This document shows, one piece after another, positions 22,442-23,114 of a stretch of 23,114 nucleotides of DNA (within the stretch, counting starts at the first letter, position 1; every line of letters begins with the position of its first letter). The DNA is from CAZXGD01 sp046350455 (GTDB lineage Bacteria; Planctomycetota; Phycisphaerae; Phycisphaerales; SM1A02): the NCBI GenBank assembly GCA_046350455.1, contig JAXMAM010000038.1, positions 1 through 23,114 on the forward strand, given 5' to 3'. Under the pieces are notes generated by a model that saw only the letters and a program-made list of their open reading frames with translations, was not told the origin of the DNA and ran no database searches. The position numbers were made by a program, and so were the translations under genes.

Positions 22442-23114
22442 TCATTTGGCGAGCGAGGGCGCAGGACCCCGATAGGCCAGGAGCCGCAGGCTGTTGAGCA
22501 CCACGGCCACCGTGCTGCCTTCATGCAGGATGACCGCCAGCCAGATGGGCACGATGCCCAGCATGGCCAGCGGGATCAGCGTGAAGACCATGCCCATGGA
22601 GATCAGCACGTTCTCTGCCACCACGCGCCGCGCAAAGCGGCTGACGCCAAAGGCAAAGGGCAGGCGCAAAAGGTCGTCCGACATCAGCGCCACATCCGCT
22701 GCCTCCAGCGCCACATCTGTCCCGCTCTTGCCCATGGCGATGCCCACTGTGGCAGCGGCCAGGGCGGGGGCGTCGTTGATGCCATCGCCCACCATGGCCA
22801 CGCTTCCGTGCTGGGCCAACAGCTCGCGGACGCGCTCGATCTTGTCGGTGGGCAGAAGGCCTGCGTAGACCTGATCCACGCCCACCACGCGCCCGATGGC
22901 CTCGCCCACCTGCGCGTTGTCGCCAGTGAGCATGACTGCCGGCCGCACTCCCATGGCGTGCAGGGTGGCCATGGCTTCCGCTGCCTCGCGGCGAGGAATG
23001 TCCAGGAGACCGATGGCGCCCAGGATGCGGCCACCAGCTGCCACCAGCATCACGGTGCAGGCCTGTGCCTCCAGCCGCTGCACGGCTGCAGTGGCGTCAG
23101 GCGTGGCAGCGGGT
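22442..23114 (-). CDS. P1B-type heavy-metal ATPase, C-terminal part (partial)
   Basis: This is an ATP-driven metal exporter of the inner membrane, cut at the window edge; about 224 C-terminal residues are present. Visible are the end of the nucleotide-binding domain, MLTGDN (22916-22933), the hinge motif GDGINDAPALA (about 22760-22790) with the Mg-binding Asp residues, and ALEAADVALMSDD. Two C-terminal helices follow: ENVLISMGMVFTLIPLAML and the last one with HEGSTVAVVLNSLRLL. An HEG(G/S)T motif in the last helix is a mark of the P1B-4 subgroup, linked to Co2+, Fe2+ and related ions. The CPC/SPC motif of the sixth helix, which would settle the class, is outside the window. It ends 3 bp from the shared hairpin terminator. 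Confidence 0.92.
   Translation of the reverse strand, partial: PAATPDATAAVQRLEAQACTVMLVAAGGRILGAIGLLDIPRREAAEAMATLHAMGVRPAVMLTGDNAQVGEAIGRVVGVDQVYAGLLPTDKIERVRELLAQHGSVAMVGDGINDAPALAAATVGIAMGKSGTDVALEAADVALMSDDLLRLPFAFGVSRFARRVVAENVLISMGMVFTLIPLAMLGIVPIWLAVILHEGSTVAVVLNSLRLLAYRGPAPSLAK

Overview
The window is GC-rich bacterial DNA with dense, often overlapping genes. A secreted protein with an ASADF-type signal-peptide end and three PKD/cadherin-like repeats, the planctomycete-looking sodium:solute symporter and the gene mix suggest Planctomycetota, perhaps the Phycisphaerae. This placement is an inference from protein style, not from a marker tree.

Layout. 2-145 (+): the last codons of a Gly/Pro-rich protein cut by the window edge. 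200-2764 (-): gyrB. 2973-3773 (+): an exported PGRP/amidase-type lipoprotein, followed 3 nt later by a small membrane protein with a His/Gly/Asp-rich tail (3777-4156, apparently frameshifted). 4153-5655 (-): xylulokinase xylB with at least two reading-frame breaks, sharing a CTAG stop overlap with the gene before it. 5702-6881 (+): purT with a one-base frame break. 6921-15074 (+): a translationally coupled set of GH38 alpha-mannosidase, large SSS-family Na+ symporter and GH2 beta-mannosidase (frame break near 12905), which looks like a mannoside or N-glycan-core utilisation operon acting in the cytoplasm. 15256-15894 (+): an unrecognised protein with a strong ribosome binding site. 15893-16764: a non-coding repeat element built of two inverted, diverged arms of about 240 bp plus four copies of a GTGCCWGGCAC near-palindrome. 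16780-17175 (+): a small lipoprotein, convergent with a vsr endonuclease gene (17087-17674, -). 17716-19365 (+): malic enzyme, coupled by ATGA to a TMEM175-like potassium channel (19362-19919). 20197-22380 (+): the secreted repeat protein, ending at a strong 12-bp hairpin terminator. 22442-23114 (-): the C-terminal part of a P1B-type metal ATPase.

Two patterns cross gene boundaries. First, six genes with no Shine-Dalgarno and no overlapping upstream gene (xylB, purT, GH38, the small lipoprotein, vsr, malic enzyme) each have a TANNNT box 6-9 nt before the start codon, the layout expected for leaderless mRNAs; three other genes have clear Shine-Dalgarno sites instead. Second, four genes between 3.9 and 13 kb are split by apparent single-base indels while the other long genes are intact, which points to assembly or sequencing indels or to local gene decay. 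I saw no tRNA, rRNA, CRISPR array, transposase or phage gene.
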